Counted from the stretch's first letter, positions 15,339-25,800 are shown. The stretch: DNA of 64,000 nucleotides from Poriferisodalis sp965214215 (GCF_965214215.1 NZ_CBDCBD010000003.1:1302001-1366000), one strand, 5' to 3'. Numbers and translations are program-made. Notes: a model not told the origin generated them from the sequence alone.

Positions 15339-17019
15339 CCCTGATTATTCATGAGAATGCCGCGAGTCGTCTTTTGGGCATGCCGGTTGGCCTGATTTGT
15401 CGTGTCGGGGTTGTCGGGGTGCGGGCCGGGGCTCGGCCGGGCTGTTTTTGGCTCCGATTTGGGTGTGGGCATGCTGTGGGGCGTGTTCGGGGGCGCGGCG
15501 GAGCCGGCCCGCTGGTGCGGGCATCGTCGAGTTCGGGTGCCGCGGCGGGTCAGCGGGGGTGGGCGATGGCGAGCAGGGCTCGGGCGCCGGGGTGTTGTTG
15601 GGGGAGCCGCAGCAGGACGCGTCGTGCGCTGTGGCACACGACCGCTGGGAGGTGCCACAGCTGCCAGCGGAGCCGTTTGGGGGCTGCTCGGCGCAGCGTT
15701 CCGGTGAGGCAGCGGGTCTGGAACCATCCCACGAGCGCGAGGCCGGTCATGGCCAGGGCGGCCCAGGCGCTGTTGGCGTGCCAGTCGGTGAACGGCATGC
15801 GGGCCAGGCCGCTGTCTTTGAGCCGGCAGATGGCGTTCTCGACGTCGGCGTGTGAGCGCATGAGACGGTCGAGCTGGGCTGTGTCGCCGGTCCGGTCGGT
15901 GAGGAATCCCCAGTATCGGTAGTTGTCGCTTCCGAACAGGCTGCGCTGCGCGCCGGGATGCAATGGTTCGCGGCGCACTATCAGCCGGGTTCGAGCGGGC
16001 CAGCCCGGCAGGTCGACGAGGTCGGTGAGGTCCGCGACCTGAGCGCGGCCGGGCTTGCGCTGGCGGGGCCTCTTGGCGGCGTTGTGCCAGCGGCCCGGGT
16101 CGCCCAAAGCGCCGCGGATCGCTGCTTGGATGCCGGGCGTCGAGCGTGCTGACACCATGAACCCGATGTTGCGGTCCCGCAGTCCTTTCGCGAGCTTCGC
16201 CGAGCAGCCCGCCGCGTCGATGCGCACCACCAGCGAACGCTGCGCCAGCTCGCTGTCGTCGCCTGGGCGGTGCCCTGCCGCGTCAGGGCAGGGCAGCATC
16301 GACACCGCGGCGTCGATCACTTCGAGATGATCGGCGATGTCGTTCGCTGCGGCGTTGCCCGGACGCTGCTTGACCCACAGCGGCTCCCCGTCCGCGGTCG
16401 AGCACACCATCGGATGAAACCCGTAGCCGCCCTTGAAATGCGGCGCTGCGCCCTCCTTGTTCTCCGAGTGGATCTCCACCAATGTCGAGTCGACGTCGAC
16501 CACCAGCGGGCGACCGCGATCACGGCCGGCCCACAGCCGCTCGCGTACCGCTGCCGCTGCGCCCATCAGCGCTTCGGGGCCGCCGGGGCCCAGACCGGTG
16601 AGAGTGCGATACAGCGTCGAGTCCGACGCCACCTCGCCGAACAGCTCACGCTGAGCACGCAGATACTCGATATCGGTGCACGCCTCACCGCCGCCCGCCA
16701 GCACCAACAACGCATGAACCAAAACCGCGCCGCGGTCATGAACCGGGGCGCGCTCCCCGCGTGCGGGCACCGCCGCCGACAGCGCTTCGGTCAGCCCCAC
16801 ACGGTCCGCGAACCGCCCCAGCGCGAACAGGCCCGCACCCCAAACAACCCGGTCCCCGCCGCCTGTCAACTGCGCGTTCGTGACACTGGTAGGTTTCACC
16901 TCGGAGATGCCCCCCTGAACTCGCTGATGCTTGACTCAACGCCATGCATCGTCGCAGGTCAGAGGGGCTTTTCCGCGGACCCACACCGCACCGACCCACA
17001 GCCCCATGAAGAATCAGGG
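15339..17019. mobile_element. IS1380-family insertion sequence, 1681 bp
   Basis: Bounded by near-perfect terminal inverted repeats beginning CCCTGATT at both ends (left CCCTGATTATTCATGAG, right CCCTGATTCTTCATGGG). The target CTAG is duplicated at 15335-15338 and 17020-17023. It contains a single transposase gene on the minus strand. About 210 bases before the transposase stop and 120 after its start are non-coding IS ends. Precise ends, an intact transposase and an uncorrupted target indicate a recent insertion. Confidence 0.9.
15550..16899 (-). CDS. IS1380-family transposase
   Basis: 449 residues. DDE transposase of the IS1380 group: RPLVVDVDSTLVEIHSENKE holds the first catalytic Asp, KGGYGFHPMVCSTADGEPLW follows, SLVVRIDAAGCSAKL contains the second Asp, and FLTDRTGDTAQLDRLMRSHA then DVENAICRLKDSGLA contains the Glu region. 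The frame is uninterrupted, so the element is probably active. Starts at 16899, about 120 bases inside the right end. Confidence 0.9.
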   Translation of the reverse strand: MKPTSVTNAQLTGGGDRVVWGAGLFALGRFADRVGLTEALSAAVPARGERAPVHDRGAVLVHALLVLAGGGEACTDIEYLRAQRELFGEVASDSTLYRTLTGLGPGGPEALMGAAAAVRERLWAGRDRGRPLVVDVDSTLVEIHSENKEGAAPHFKGGYGFHPMVCSTADGEPLWVKQRPGNAAANDIADHLEVIDAAVSMLPCPDAAGHRPGDDSELAQRSLVVRIDAAGCSAKLAKGLRDRNIGFMVSARSTPGIQAAIRGALGDPGRWHNAAKRPRQRKPGRAQVADLTDLVDLPGWPARTRLIVRREPLHPGAQRSLFGSDNYRYWGFLTDRTGDTAQLDRLMRSHADVENAICRLKDSGLARMPFTDWHANSAWAALAMTGLALVGWFQTRCLTGTLRRAAPKRLRWQLWHLPAVVCHSARRVLLRLPQQHPGARALLAIAHPR

Positions 17020-17837
17020 CTAGCGGCGTACAAGAAGCGGTTGCGAGATGGCGCGGCGTATGAGCTCTTTAAAGACAACGTCGCAGAAGAACTCGGGGAC
17101 ATCTTGTGGTACTTGGCGAACGCCGCCGAAAAGGCTGGTCTCTCGCTCGATGAGGTTGCTCGGAGCAACCTGGCCAAGACTTCCGATCGATGGCCGACTC
17201 GCGGCGAGGCAACGCCGAGGCGCCGAAGGCCATCAGAGCACTTCGATGATGGGTTGCCGTGGAGACATCGGCTTCCCCGCAAGTTCACCGTGACGATTCG
17301 GCCAGCGTCCAGCGACGGACCCGAACCGTTGATAGAGGTGATCTGGAACAGGAAGCGCGTCGCCAGCAGCCTCGCAGACAACACCTACGGCGACAGCGGT
17401 TACCGATACCACGATGCATTTCACTTGGCCAACGCTGCGGTTCTTGGTTGGTCGCCTGTGGCCCGAGGCAAGATCTTCGACCGCAAGCGTCCGAAGGGAA
17501 CGATGACTGACGCTGTCGAGGACGGTGGTCGGGCCATCGTGGTCGAAGAAGCGTTCGCAGCATTCATGTTCGAATACGCGTGCCAGCACAACGACCTTGA
17601 GAACGTGCGACACCTCGATTACAACGCGCTCAGAACTTTTCGCATTTTCACGGCCGAACTTGAGGTCTCACAGCGCCATCTGTGGGAGGTCGAGGAAGCC
17701 GTGTTCCAAGGATTCGCCGCATGGCGACAACTGAAGGAGAATAACGGCGGTGTCCTGCGGGGCGACCTTGCCGCCAGAAGGCTGACGTACGCACCGTTGG
17801 GGTAACAGTGGGCTGACCCGCCACGAGTTGCCGTTGG

Positions 17838-18284
17838 TCAGACCGTCCGGCTGTTCCCGATGGAGTCGAGAATCCGCATGAGCAGGCTCGCGGTGGCTAC
17901 GGCTTCCGCGGCTTCGGCGACATCGTTGTAGTCCACATCCCGATGCCCGGCCGGATTCCTGAGCACGGCGTAGGCACCGGCGAAGAGTGCCCGCCGCCCC
18001 TCGCGCTCGCTGGCCACCGCATTCGGATCGGTCAACGAACCGCCTTGGCCGAATGCCTGGTTCATCAGATCGACCCCGATGAGATCGTCCCCGAGGTCAC
18101 TGAGTCCGCGAACCCGCACCTCGATCGCATTCATCGAGACGAATACGGCTTGCTCGTGCTCGCCGAGCAGGAATTGCCGACGGGCTCGACGGTCGATTTC
18201 TGGGTGGAGGCCCTCCGCGAGGCTGTGCAGGGCACGAACGTGATCTATCCCGCGCCCCAACGCCTCATGCCCTGCTCGGGTCAC
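17838..18284 (-). CDS. TIGR02391-family protein, possibly 5'-truncated
   Basis: 148 residues. RRQFLLGEHEQAVFVSMNAI, then EVRVRGLSDLGDDLIGVDLM and LFAGAYAVLRNPAGHRDVDY are the core of TIGR02391 (Ymh) proteins. RNPAGH fits an R-x4-H HEPN-type motif. The frame continues upstream without a stop (ETGRVAIQQANHNRFRGRSR, then YLFSVFV), a winged-helix-like segment, but has no start codon before it meets the hsdM start on the other strand. Family members are about 240-260 residues, so the N-terminus may have been lost when the restriction locus joined here. The GTG at 18284 is the only start I can offer. Confidence 0.6.
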   Translation of the reverse strand: MTRAGHEALGRGIDHVRALHSLAEGLHPEIDRRARRQFLLGEHEQAVFVSMNAIEVRVRGLSDLGDDLIGVDLMNQAFGQGGSLTDPNAVASEREGRRALFAGAYAVLRNPAGHRDVDYNDVAEAAEAVATASLLMRILDSIGNSRTV

Positions 18285-18397
18285 GAAGACCGAGAAGAGG
18301 TAACGCGATCGCCCTCGGAAACGGTTGTGATTGGCCTGTTGGATCGCGACGCGGCCGGTTTCACGCGGCGTGCTTGGACCGGCGAGAATGGGTGGCC

Positions 18398-19954
18398 ATG
18401 GTCACGGGTGAGCTGAAACGGCAGATCGATGCGGTGTGGAACGACTTCTGGTCGGGGGGCATCTCGAACCCGCTGGAGGTGATGGAACAACTCACCTACC
18501 TGCTGTTCGTCAAGGCCCTCGATGAGCAGCAGACGCTCGCGGAGAACAAGGCGAATCGCACGCGCAAGCCGATCCCGGCCGAGGACGACATCTTCCCTGA
18601 GAGTCAGGCGTTCCAGCCCGAAGGGCGGGCCGAAGGCCGGCCGTACCGGGATCTGCGCTGGTCGAGATTCAAGAATCTGCCTCCATCCGAGATGTTCGAC
18701 ATCGTTGAGAACTACGTGTTCCCGTTCCTCCAGCAGCGAGCCGACGAGAGCACCCACGCCAAGCACATGACCGGTGCCAAGCTCACGATTCCCGCGCCTG
18801 GGCTGTTGCAAAAGGCCGTGGACGGGCTCGACGCGGTCGAGATGGCCGACCGGGACACCAAGGGCGACGTCTACGAGTACATGCTCTCGAAGATCGCCAC
18901 GGCCGGCCAGAACGGCCAGTTCCGCACGCCACGGCACATCATCGAGCTGATGGTCGAGATGATGGCGCCCCAGCCCGACGACGTGATCTGTGACCCGGCT
19001 AGCGGCACCTGCGGATTCTTGGTCGGTGCCAGTGAGTACATCCGTCGCGAGCACCCGGGCGCCCTCACCGACAATCGCCGGCAGCGTCACTTCCACAACG
19101 GGATGTTCGCGGGCTACGACTTCGACAACACGATGCTCCGCATTGGGTCGATGAACATGCAGCTCCACGGAGTGCAGAACCCGAACATCAGCTACCGGGA
19201 CTCGCTCGCCGAGGATCACGCTGGCGACGCTGAGGCCTACAGCCTGATTCTCGCCAACCCCCCGTTCGCCGGATCGCTCGACTACGAGGGCACCGCCAAG
19301 GGCCTCCTGCAGGTCGCCAGGACGAAGAAGACTGAGCTGCTGTTCCTCTCGCTTTTCCTGCGGCTCCTCCAGCCGGGTGGCCGAGCCGCCGTGATCGTTC
19401 CCGACGGAGTGCTGTTTGGCTCGACGAAGGCACACAAGGTACTCCGCCGGATCTTGGTCGAGGATCAGAAGCTCGACGGGATCGTGTCGCTGCCCGCGGG
19501 TGTTTTCAAGCCGTATGCGGGCGTGTCCACAGCGATCTTGCTGTTCACGAAGACGAACTCCGGAGGCACCGACCTCGTTTGGTTCTACGACCTCATGGCA
19601 GACGGCTACAGCCTCGACGACAAGCGGGCTCCGCTGATGCACGACGACAAGCTCGGTGTACTCGCTGAGGGCCTGGTCGAGGATGAACACGCAGCCAACA
19701 ACCTTCCCGACGCGCTGACCCGTTGGTGGGCGCGCAACGATTTGGAACTGGAGCGGGCCCTGACCGAGCAGTCCTTCTGTGTGCCCAAGGCCGACATCGT
19801 CATCAACGACTACGACCTCAGCATCAACCGTTACAAGGAGATTGTCTTCGACGAAGTGCCGTATGACTCGCCGGCCTCAATCATCGATGAACTGCAGATG
19901 CTGGAAAACGACATCCAATCGGGCCTCCACGAACTCAGGGCTGTTCTCGGATGA
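18398..19954 (+). CDS. hsdM: Type I restriction-modification DNA methyltransferase subunit
   Basis: 518 residues. N-terminal HsdM helical domain (WSGGISNPLEVMEQLTYLLF), then the N6-adenine methylase core: FRTPRHIIELMVEMMAP, SAM motif DPASGTCGFL, catalytic NPPF in LILANPPFAGS, and FLRLLQPGGRAAVIVPDGVL. Complete. It methylates adenine within the sequence chosen by HsdS and is also a structural part of the restriction complex. ATG 18398 is chosen because MVTGELKRQIDAVW is the usual start. Its stop overlaps hsdS (ATGA). With hsdR broken, it probably still gives protective methylation. Confidence 0.95.
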   Translation: MVTGELKRQIDAVWNDFWSGGISNPLEVMEQLTYLLFVKALDEQQTLAENKANRTRKPIPAEDDIFPESQAFQPEGRAEGRPYRDLRWSRFKNLPPSEMFDIVENYVFPFLQQRADESTHAKHMTGAKLTIPAPGLLQKAVDGLDAVEMADRDTKGDVYEYMLSKIATAGQNGQFRTPRHIIELMVEMMAPQPDDVICDPASGTCGFLVGASEYIRREHPGALTDNRRQRHFHNGMFAGYDFDNTMLRIGSMNMQLHGVQNPNISYRDSLAEDHAGDAEAYSLILANPPFAGSLDYEGTAKGLLQVARTKKTELLFLSLFLRLLQPGGRAAVIVPDGVLFGSTKAHKVLRRILVEDQKLDGIVSLPAGVFKPYAGVSTAILLFTKTNSGGTDLVWFYDLMADGYSLDDKRAPLMHDDKLGVLAEGLVEDEHAANNLPDALTRWWARNDLELERALTEQSFCVPKADIVINDYDLSINRYKEIVFDEVPYDSPASIIDELQMLENDIQSGLHELRAVLG

Positions 19955-21120
19955 GAACGGTTCCCGTCGGCGACTTCGCGGCTCAGGTCGACTACGGGGT
20001 AACGGCCTCCGCATCCAAGGATCCGATCGGCCCGAAGATGCTTCGGATCACTGACATCAGAGAAACCGGGATCAACTGGTCAACTGTGCCCCACTGTGCC
20101 GAAACTACGAAGGGTGTGAAGGCCCGGCGCCTCAGGGCCGGTGACATCGTCTTCGCTCGGACTGGGTCGACGGGCAATAGCTTGCTAGTTCGTGACTGTC
20201 CCGAAGGAGCTGTCTTCGCGTCGTACTTGATTCGGCTGCGGGTGCAACCAGCGATCGCCGAACCCGGCTACGTGAGTCATTTCTTTCGTTCTCCGAGCTA
20301 CTGGCGACAGATTGCCAGCGCATCAGACGGCGGAGTCCAAAAGGGAGTCAATGCATCGAAACTGAAGAAGCTCCTGGTTCCGCTGCCGCCGCTGGGGGAG
20401 CAACGGCGGATTGCGGCAGTGCTGGACGCGGCTGAGGCGCTTCAGGCGAAGCGCCGTCAGGCGCTCGGCAAGCTGGATGACCTTGTACAAGCCGTTTTCT
20501 TCGACATGTTCGGTGACCCGACGGTCGAATCGGGGTGGCCAAGGGTACGACTGGAGGAGGTCTGTCGCCACAAGGGTGAGTACGGCGCGAATGTTCCTGC
20601 TGTCGAACTCGTCAGTGGTATGCCCCGCTACCTGAGAATTACGGACATACGCAGCGATGGAACCCTGACTGATGAAGCCGTAGGACCCGGTGGCACGGAA
20701 GACCAATGGCGTTCGAAGATCCTGAATCCCGGAGATCTGGTGTTCGCTCGTTCGGGAGCGACGGTGGGCAAGACATTCCTTATGCAGGACGAGAGTGCAC
20801 CTTTCGTCTTCGCGGGATATCTGATCAGGTTCGTGCCCGACCAGCAGCGGATTCTGCCTGAGTTCCTATACCAGTGCACGAGAACTGAGAGATATCGGAG
20901 TTGGGTCGCGGGGGCGGCCACGACCGTCGCCCAGCCCAATGTCAATGCAAGCAAGTATGCGCAGTTTGAGTTATCCCTGCCGCCGATGGAATCACAGCAC
21001 CAATTCGTCGACGCGGTCGAGCGGATTCGACATCACCGAACAACTCTCGAAGCGAGTTCTCAATCCTTGGACGTGTTGTTTGCCTCGCTACAACAGCGGG
21101 CGTTTCGGGGGGACCTGTGA
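19951..21120 (+). CDS. hsdS: Type I restriction-modification specificity subunit
   Basis: 389 residues with the two-target-recognition-domain layout. The first TRD ends in GVQKGVNASKLKKLLVPLPP. The central conserved helices follow (EQRRIAAVLDAAEALQAKRR, LDDLVQAVFFDMFGDP). The second TRD ends in AQPNVNASKYAQFELSLPPM, then the second helix pair and LFASLQQRAFRGDL. Both TRDs share RITDIR and LRAGDIVFARTGSTGN-type motifs, so the halves are internal duplicates with different specificity. It overlaps hsdM by four bases and hsdR by four bases (GTGA). Confidence 0.95.
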   Translation: MRTVPVGDFAAQVDYGVTASASKDPIGPKMLRITDIRETGINWSTVPHCAETTKGVKARRLRAGDIVFARTGSTGNSLLVRDCPEGAVFASYLIRLRVQPAIAEPGYVSHFFRSPSYWRQIASASDGGVQKGVNASKLKKLLVPLPPLGEQRRIAAVLDAAEALQAKRRQALGKLDDLVQAVFFDMFGDPTVESGWPRVRLEEVCRHKGEYGANVPAVELVSGMPRYLRITDIRSDGTLTDEAVGPGGTEDQWRSKILNPGDLVFARSGATVGKTFLMQDESAPFVFAGYLIRFVPDQQRILPEFLYQCTRTERYRSWVAGAATTVAQPNVNASKYAQFELSLPPMESQHQFVDAVERIRHHRTTLEASSQSLDVLFASLQQRAFRGDL

Positions 21121-21396
21121 GCGAGTCGCAGTTCTCGTTCCTCGATGCCGAATTCAAGCCCGAGTTCGAGTCCGCGTCGCGGGCCGAGGGGTACACGCTG
21201 TCGGATCCGGGTGCCGCGGTCATCTATGCGCGCAAGAGTCTGGAATCAGCCGTCAAGTGGATTTACCAGCATGATCCGTCCCTTCCTTCGGCCTACGGCG
21301 ACTCGCTCAACACGCTGTTGAACGAGGCTGCGTTCAAGGCGCTGGAAGGCGGCCGGATCTTCGACGTGGCTCGGAAAATCCAGAGGGCGGGAAACC

Positions 21397-22808
21397 GGCT
21401 CTTCGCGTTTTAGCGTGGGGTGAGGGTGTCGAGCAGGGTCCAGTCGGGTTTTCCTGCGTAGAGCAGGACTCGGGTGCGGTAGTGGTCGAAGTTGGTGATC
21501 CCGAACGACACGCGCTTGATCAGCTTGGCCAGGTTGTTGGCTGCTTCGGTGGGACCGTTGGTCACTCGTGAGCGGTGCCAGTTGGTGATCGGGGTGCGCC
21601 AGGTGCGTAGCGTGCGGCCGAGCTTGTTCAGCTCCGGCGAGTACGCCTCGTCGCGCAGGTCGCGGGACAGCTCGTCGAGCGCTTCGAGAGCGGTCTTGTG
21701 GTCGCCGATGCGGTAGGTCATGCGAAGGGTTTCCTTGGCGTGCCAGGCGTCGCGGACCTCGCCGCGGGGGTCGCCGGCTGCGAGCAGGCCGCGCAGCTTC
21801 GCCTCGCCGCGTTGGGTGACGCGTTCGTGGGCTTTGAGCAGAAGCCGCCGTATCCGATACAAGGGATCGTCTTTGGTGCCGCGTCCGCCGGTTGTCTCGT
21901 TCTGGACGCGTCTGCGCACCTCGTCGACGGCCGAGTTGGCGAGCTTGACGACATGGAACGGATCGGCGACCTGGATCGCTTTGGGCAACGCGTCGGTGAA
22001 CGCCTTGCGGTACGGGCCCGACAGGTCCATGACTGCCCAGCGCACCCGGGCTCGCCATCTCGACGTGCGTCCCTGGATCCATCTGGTAGCGCCCTTAGCG
22101 CTCTTACCAGCGACTATGTCCAGCAGCTTGCCTTTTCCGGCGTCCACGATGGTGGTGCCCCAGTGCTGTTCGCGGTACCGGCCGCGTCGGAACATCAAGA
22201 TCTCATCGAGACCCAAAGCGGTCACCCCGTCAATGCGCGAGGCGTCGGCTTCGAGCAGCGCTTGGCCCCAACGCTGCACCGCAGCCATCGCGGTGTGCCA
22301 GTTGCAGCCCAGCTCGGCCGCGATCTCTTTGATCGCGCGTCCCGCACCGGCGCGGCGGGTCGCCCAACGCGCAGCCCGGCTGGTCATGCGCCCCCTGGGC
22401 GGCGCGATGGCGGGCTGCTGATCGGTGAACGTGCGCACCGCACAGCCCTGATGGGGGCACAGCCAGCGGCGCTTGCGCCACACCAGCTTCACCGCCCGCC
22501 CGAACGCCGGCAGATCAGCGAGGCGCACCCCATTCGCCCCGTGAGCCCACACCCGCCCGCCGCAGCCCCCACAGCACGGCCGATCCGTCAGCGCTATCAC
22601 GACCTCGAGCGGGCCGCCGCGGCCGCCCCCAACATCGCGCACCGCGACACCCGGACCCAAACCGACGATCAGCAACAACGCACGCGTACAGTCAACAGCC
22701 ACAGGGATCCTCCAGATCTCGGGGTCTCAACACCTCCGATTCTGGGGGATCCCTCCCTATCGAGCCGGGACCCTCAAACGCTCACCCCACGCGCAAACGC
22801 GAAGCGCC
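21397..22808. mobile_element. ISL3-family insertion sequence, 1412 bp
   Basis: Terminal inverted repeats start GGC(T/G)CTTCGCGTTT and match at 25 of the first 28 positions. The 8-base target duplication GGGAAACC is present at 21389-21396 and 22809-22816; 8 bases is the rule for ISL3. It carries one transposase gene on the minus strand that ends 13 bases from the left end. Clean ends indicate a recent insertion. Confidence 0.9.
21410..22702 (-). CDS. ISL3-family transposase
   Basis: 430 residues. N-terminal zinc finger (RPCCGGCGGRVWAHG, then CPHQGCAVRTF), helix-turn-helix (IKEIAAELGCNWHTAMAAVQ), then the DDE domain: ALGLDEILMFRRGRY with the first Asp, VRWAVMDLSGPYRKAFTDAL, QVADPFHVVKLANSAVDEVR with the second Asp, and RVTNGPTEAANNLAKLIKRV with the Glu. 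The motifs GLDE, ADPFH and NGPTEAANN are diagnostic of ISL3. Frame intact. Confidence 0.95.
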   Translation of the reverse strand: MAVDCTRALLLIVGLGPGVAVRDVGGGRGGPLEVVIALTDRPCCGGCGGRVWAHGANGVRLADLPAFGRAVKLVWRKRRWLCPHQGCAVRTFTDQQPAIAPPRGRMTSRAARWATRRAGAGRAIKEIAAELGCNWHTAMAAVQRWGQALLEADASRIDGVTALGLDEILMFRRGRYREQHWGTTIVDAGKGKLLDIVAGKSAKGATRWIQGRTSRWRARVRWAVMDLSGPYRKAFTDALPKAIQVADPFHVVKLANSAVDEVRRRVQNETTGGRGTKDDPLYRIRRLLLKAHERVTQRGEAKLRGLLAAGDPRGEVRDAWHAKETLRMTYRIGDHKTALEALDELSRDLRDEAYSPELNKLGRTLRTWRTPITNWHRSRVTNGPTEAANNLAKLIKRVSFGITNFDHYRTRVLLYAGKPDWTLLDTLTPR

Positions 22809-25800
22809 GGGAAACCGTGCTGTTCACCAGTCGAAGGCCCCATCGAAGCTGGAGGCCGTCGAGATTGTCTCGGCGTTGTTCCAGTTCTGCCTCTGGTTCG
22901 CGTTCACCTACGGCCGCACATCGAAGCCCGACCTGTCGCTGCGATTCAACCCACATCGGTTGCTCGACGCGGGCGAAGCAGAGCGGGCATCGCTACGCGA
23001 GCGCCAAGAGCTCGAGGCACAGCTGGAGCACGAGTCCGAAGAACTCGCTGCGGCCCAGCTGCGACTGGCGGATTCGACTCGCACCGCCGAGGAGTTGAAC
23101 GCCGAGCTGGCGAAGCTGCGGGCAGAGGTTGCCGCGGCGAAGAAGAAGGCGGCCGAGACGGTCCCGCCGGAGGCCTTCGACTGGTCTGAGGCCCAGACTC
23201 GCAAGTTCAAGATCGACGCCCTGCTGGCAGAAGCCGGCTGGACCGGATTCGTCGAGGGCCGAGACACCGAGTACGAGGTACACGGGATGCCCTCCGACTC
23301 AGGCGTCGGCTATGTGGATTATGTGCTGTGGGGTGCCGACGGACTGCCGCTGGCCGTGGTGGAGGCCAAGAAGGCGCTGGCTGATCCGAAGGTCGGCATG
23401 GAGCAGGCGAAGCTCTACGCCGACTGCTTGGAGGCCGAGACTGGGCAGCGGCCCGTCATCTACTGCAGCAACGGCTACGAGCACTGGCTGTGGGACGACA
23501 CCCAATATCCGTCCCGGCGAGTGCAAGGGTTCTGCACCCGCGACGAGCTGGCATTGCTCATCCAGCGACGCACGGCTCGCAGGCCGCTGGTGTCACTGGA
23601 TGTCGGTGAGCAGATCGTCGATCGCCATTACCAGCGGCGGGCGATCAGCGCTATCGCCGAGCACTTCGAGCAGAGCAGGCAGCGCAAGGCACTGCTGGTG
23701 ATGGCCACCGGGGCGGGCAAGACCCGCACGGTAATCGCCCTGGTGGACCTGCTGATGCGAGCCGGGTGGGTGAAGCGGGTGCTGTTCCTGGCTGATCGCA
23801 CAGCGCTCGTGAACCAGGCGGTGAACGCCTTCAAGACTCATCTGCCGGACTCGGCGCCAGTGAACCTGGTGACCGAGGGCAACGTGGACGGCCGGGTGTA
23901 CGTGTCGACCTATCAGACGATGGTCGGCAAGATCGACGAGTACCGGGCCGACGAGACCCGCCGGTTCGGGGTGGGGCACTTCGACCTGGTGGTGATCGAC
24001 GAGGCGCACCGGTCGGTGTACCGCAAGTACCGGGGAATCTTCGAGTACTTCGACTCGCTGCTGATGGGCCTGACCGCCACCCCCAAGGATGAGGTCGACA
24101 AGAACACCTACGACCTGTTCGACCTGGAGACGGGGGTGCCCACCGACGCCTACTCGCTGGACGACGCCATCAAGGACGGGTTCTTGGTGCCGCCCCAGAG
24201 CGTGTCGGTTCAGCTCAAATTCGTGCGCGAGGGCATCCGCTACGACGACCTGAGCGAAGACGAGAAGGACGACTGGGACGAGCTGGACTGGGGCACCGAC
24301 GATGAGGGCAGCCCGCTGGCGCCGCCCGAGGCGGTCGACCCCGCCGAGCTCAACAAGTGGCTGTTCAACACCGACACCGTCGACCGGGTGCTCGAGTATC
24401 TGATGACCGAGGGCGTCAAGGTGGCCGGCGGCGACCGGCTGGGCAAGACGATCATCTTCGCCAAGAACCAGAAGCACGCCGAGTTCATCAAGGAGCGCTT
24501 CGACGCCAACTACCCGTCGCTAGATGCCGGGAACTTCGCCCGGGTCATCACCCATCAGGTGAAGTACGGCCAGAGCCTGATCGACGACTTCTCCAACAAG
24601 GCGAAGGCGCCGCACATCGCGATCAGCGTGGACATGCTGGACACCGGCATCGACGTGCCCGAAGTCGTCAACCTGGTGTTCTTCAAGCTGGTGCGGTCGA
24701 AGACAAAGTTCTGGCAGATGCTCGGGCGAGGGACCCGACTGTGTGGGGACCTGTTCGGGCCCGGGGAGGACAAGACGCACTTCAACGTGTTCGACTTCTG
24801 CGGGAACCTCGAGTACTTCAGCCAGCCGCTGGTGCCGGTGGCGAAATCGAGCGGCAAATCGCTCAGCGAGATCCTGTTCTCGGCCCGGTTGGAGCTGCTG
24901 GCCACGCTCGATTCGGTGGCGGCGCTCGGCGACGAGCGGGCTGAGATCGCAGCCACGCTGCACAAGACCGTGGCGTCGATGAACCCCGACAACTTCCTGG
25001 TGCGGCCTCACTTGGAGCTGGTGGAGCGATTCAGCTCGCTCGAAGCGTGGGAGACGGCCTCGCTGGCGGACTTGGCTGAGCTCAATGAGCGGGTGGCCAA
25101 GCTGCCCGACCAGCTCGATGCCGACAGCGAGGACGCCAAACGCTTCGACGTGGTGATGCTGAATGCGCAGTTGGGCCTGCTGCGGCGCGAGCCGTTCGAG
25201 CGGCAGCGCAAGCGGATCATTCGTGTGGCGTCCGCGCTGGCGGACTTGGGCACGGCGATTCCGGTGGTGGCACAGCAGCAAGAGCTGATTGTCGACATCC
25301 AGACCGACGAGTGGTGGGCCGACGTCACATATCCGATGCTTGAGGACGCCCGCAAGCGGCTCCGCAACCTGGTGCAGCTCATCGTGCACACGAACAAGAA
25401 CGTGCTCTACAGCGACTTCGCCGACGAGTTCGGCGGGGCCAGTGTGATCAAGCTGCCTGGCACCGGCGATCCCGGCGGCGATGGTGATGCTGGGGACGAT
25501 GACGACGCTGTTGGTGGTGGCGCTGGCGACGAGTTCGCTCAGTTCCGCAAGAAGACCCAGCACTTCCTGACCGAGAACCTGGCCACCGATGTCGTGGCCA
25601 AGGTCCGCAGCGGCGAAACACTGACGCTCGTCGACATGGACGCCCTGCAGCGCGTCCTGGTAGCCGCCGGCATCGGCGACACCGACACCTTCGCCGAGGC
25701 GTCAAAGCGCGCCGGCAGCTTCGGGCTGTTCATCCGCTCGCTGGTAGGACTCGACCGGGCCGCCGCCAAGCGCGCCTTCGCCAAGTTCCTCGACGACAAG

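Larger units (their letters stand above)
15197..17805 (+). pseudogene. MazG-type nucleotide pyrophosphohydrolase gene split by an IS1380-family element
   Basis: Codons 1-46 (MTNDPLTIAEFQHRSQLTDH to LLGLAGEVGTL) lie at 15197-15334. The rest resumes after the element with LAAYKKRLRDGAAYELFKDN and VAEELGDILWYLANAAEKAG. Removing the element and one CTAG restores one frame of 307 residues. The first 110 form a MazG domain with the EELGD metal motif; the ExxE position reads EVGT. The following 200 residues (RYHDAFHLANAAVLGWSPVA and others) form a conserved-looking extension without a name. MazG proteins hydrolyse NTPs, often modified or alarmone nucleotides. Last gene of the operon, now inactive unless the IS excises. 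Confidence 0.85.

Noticed and set aside
18281..19690. Long minus-strand frame opposite hsdM
   Set aside because: Antisense shadow; hsdM on the plus strand has all expected motifs.
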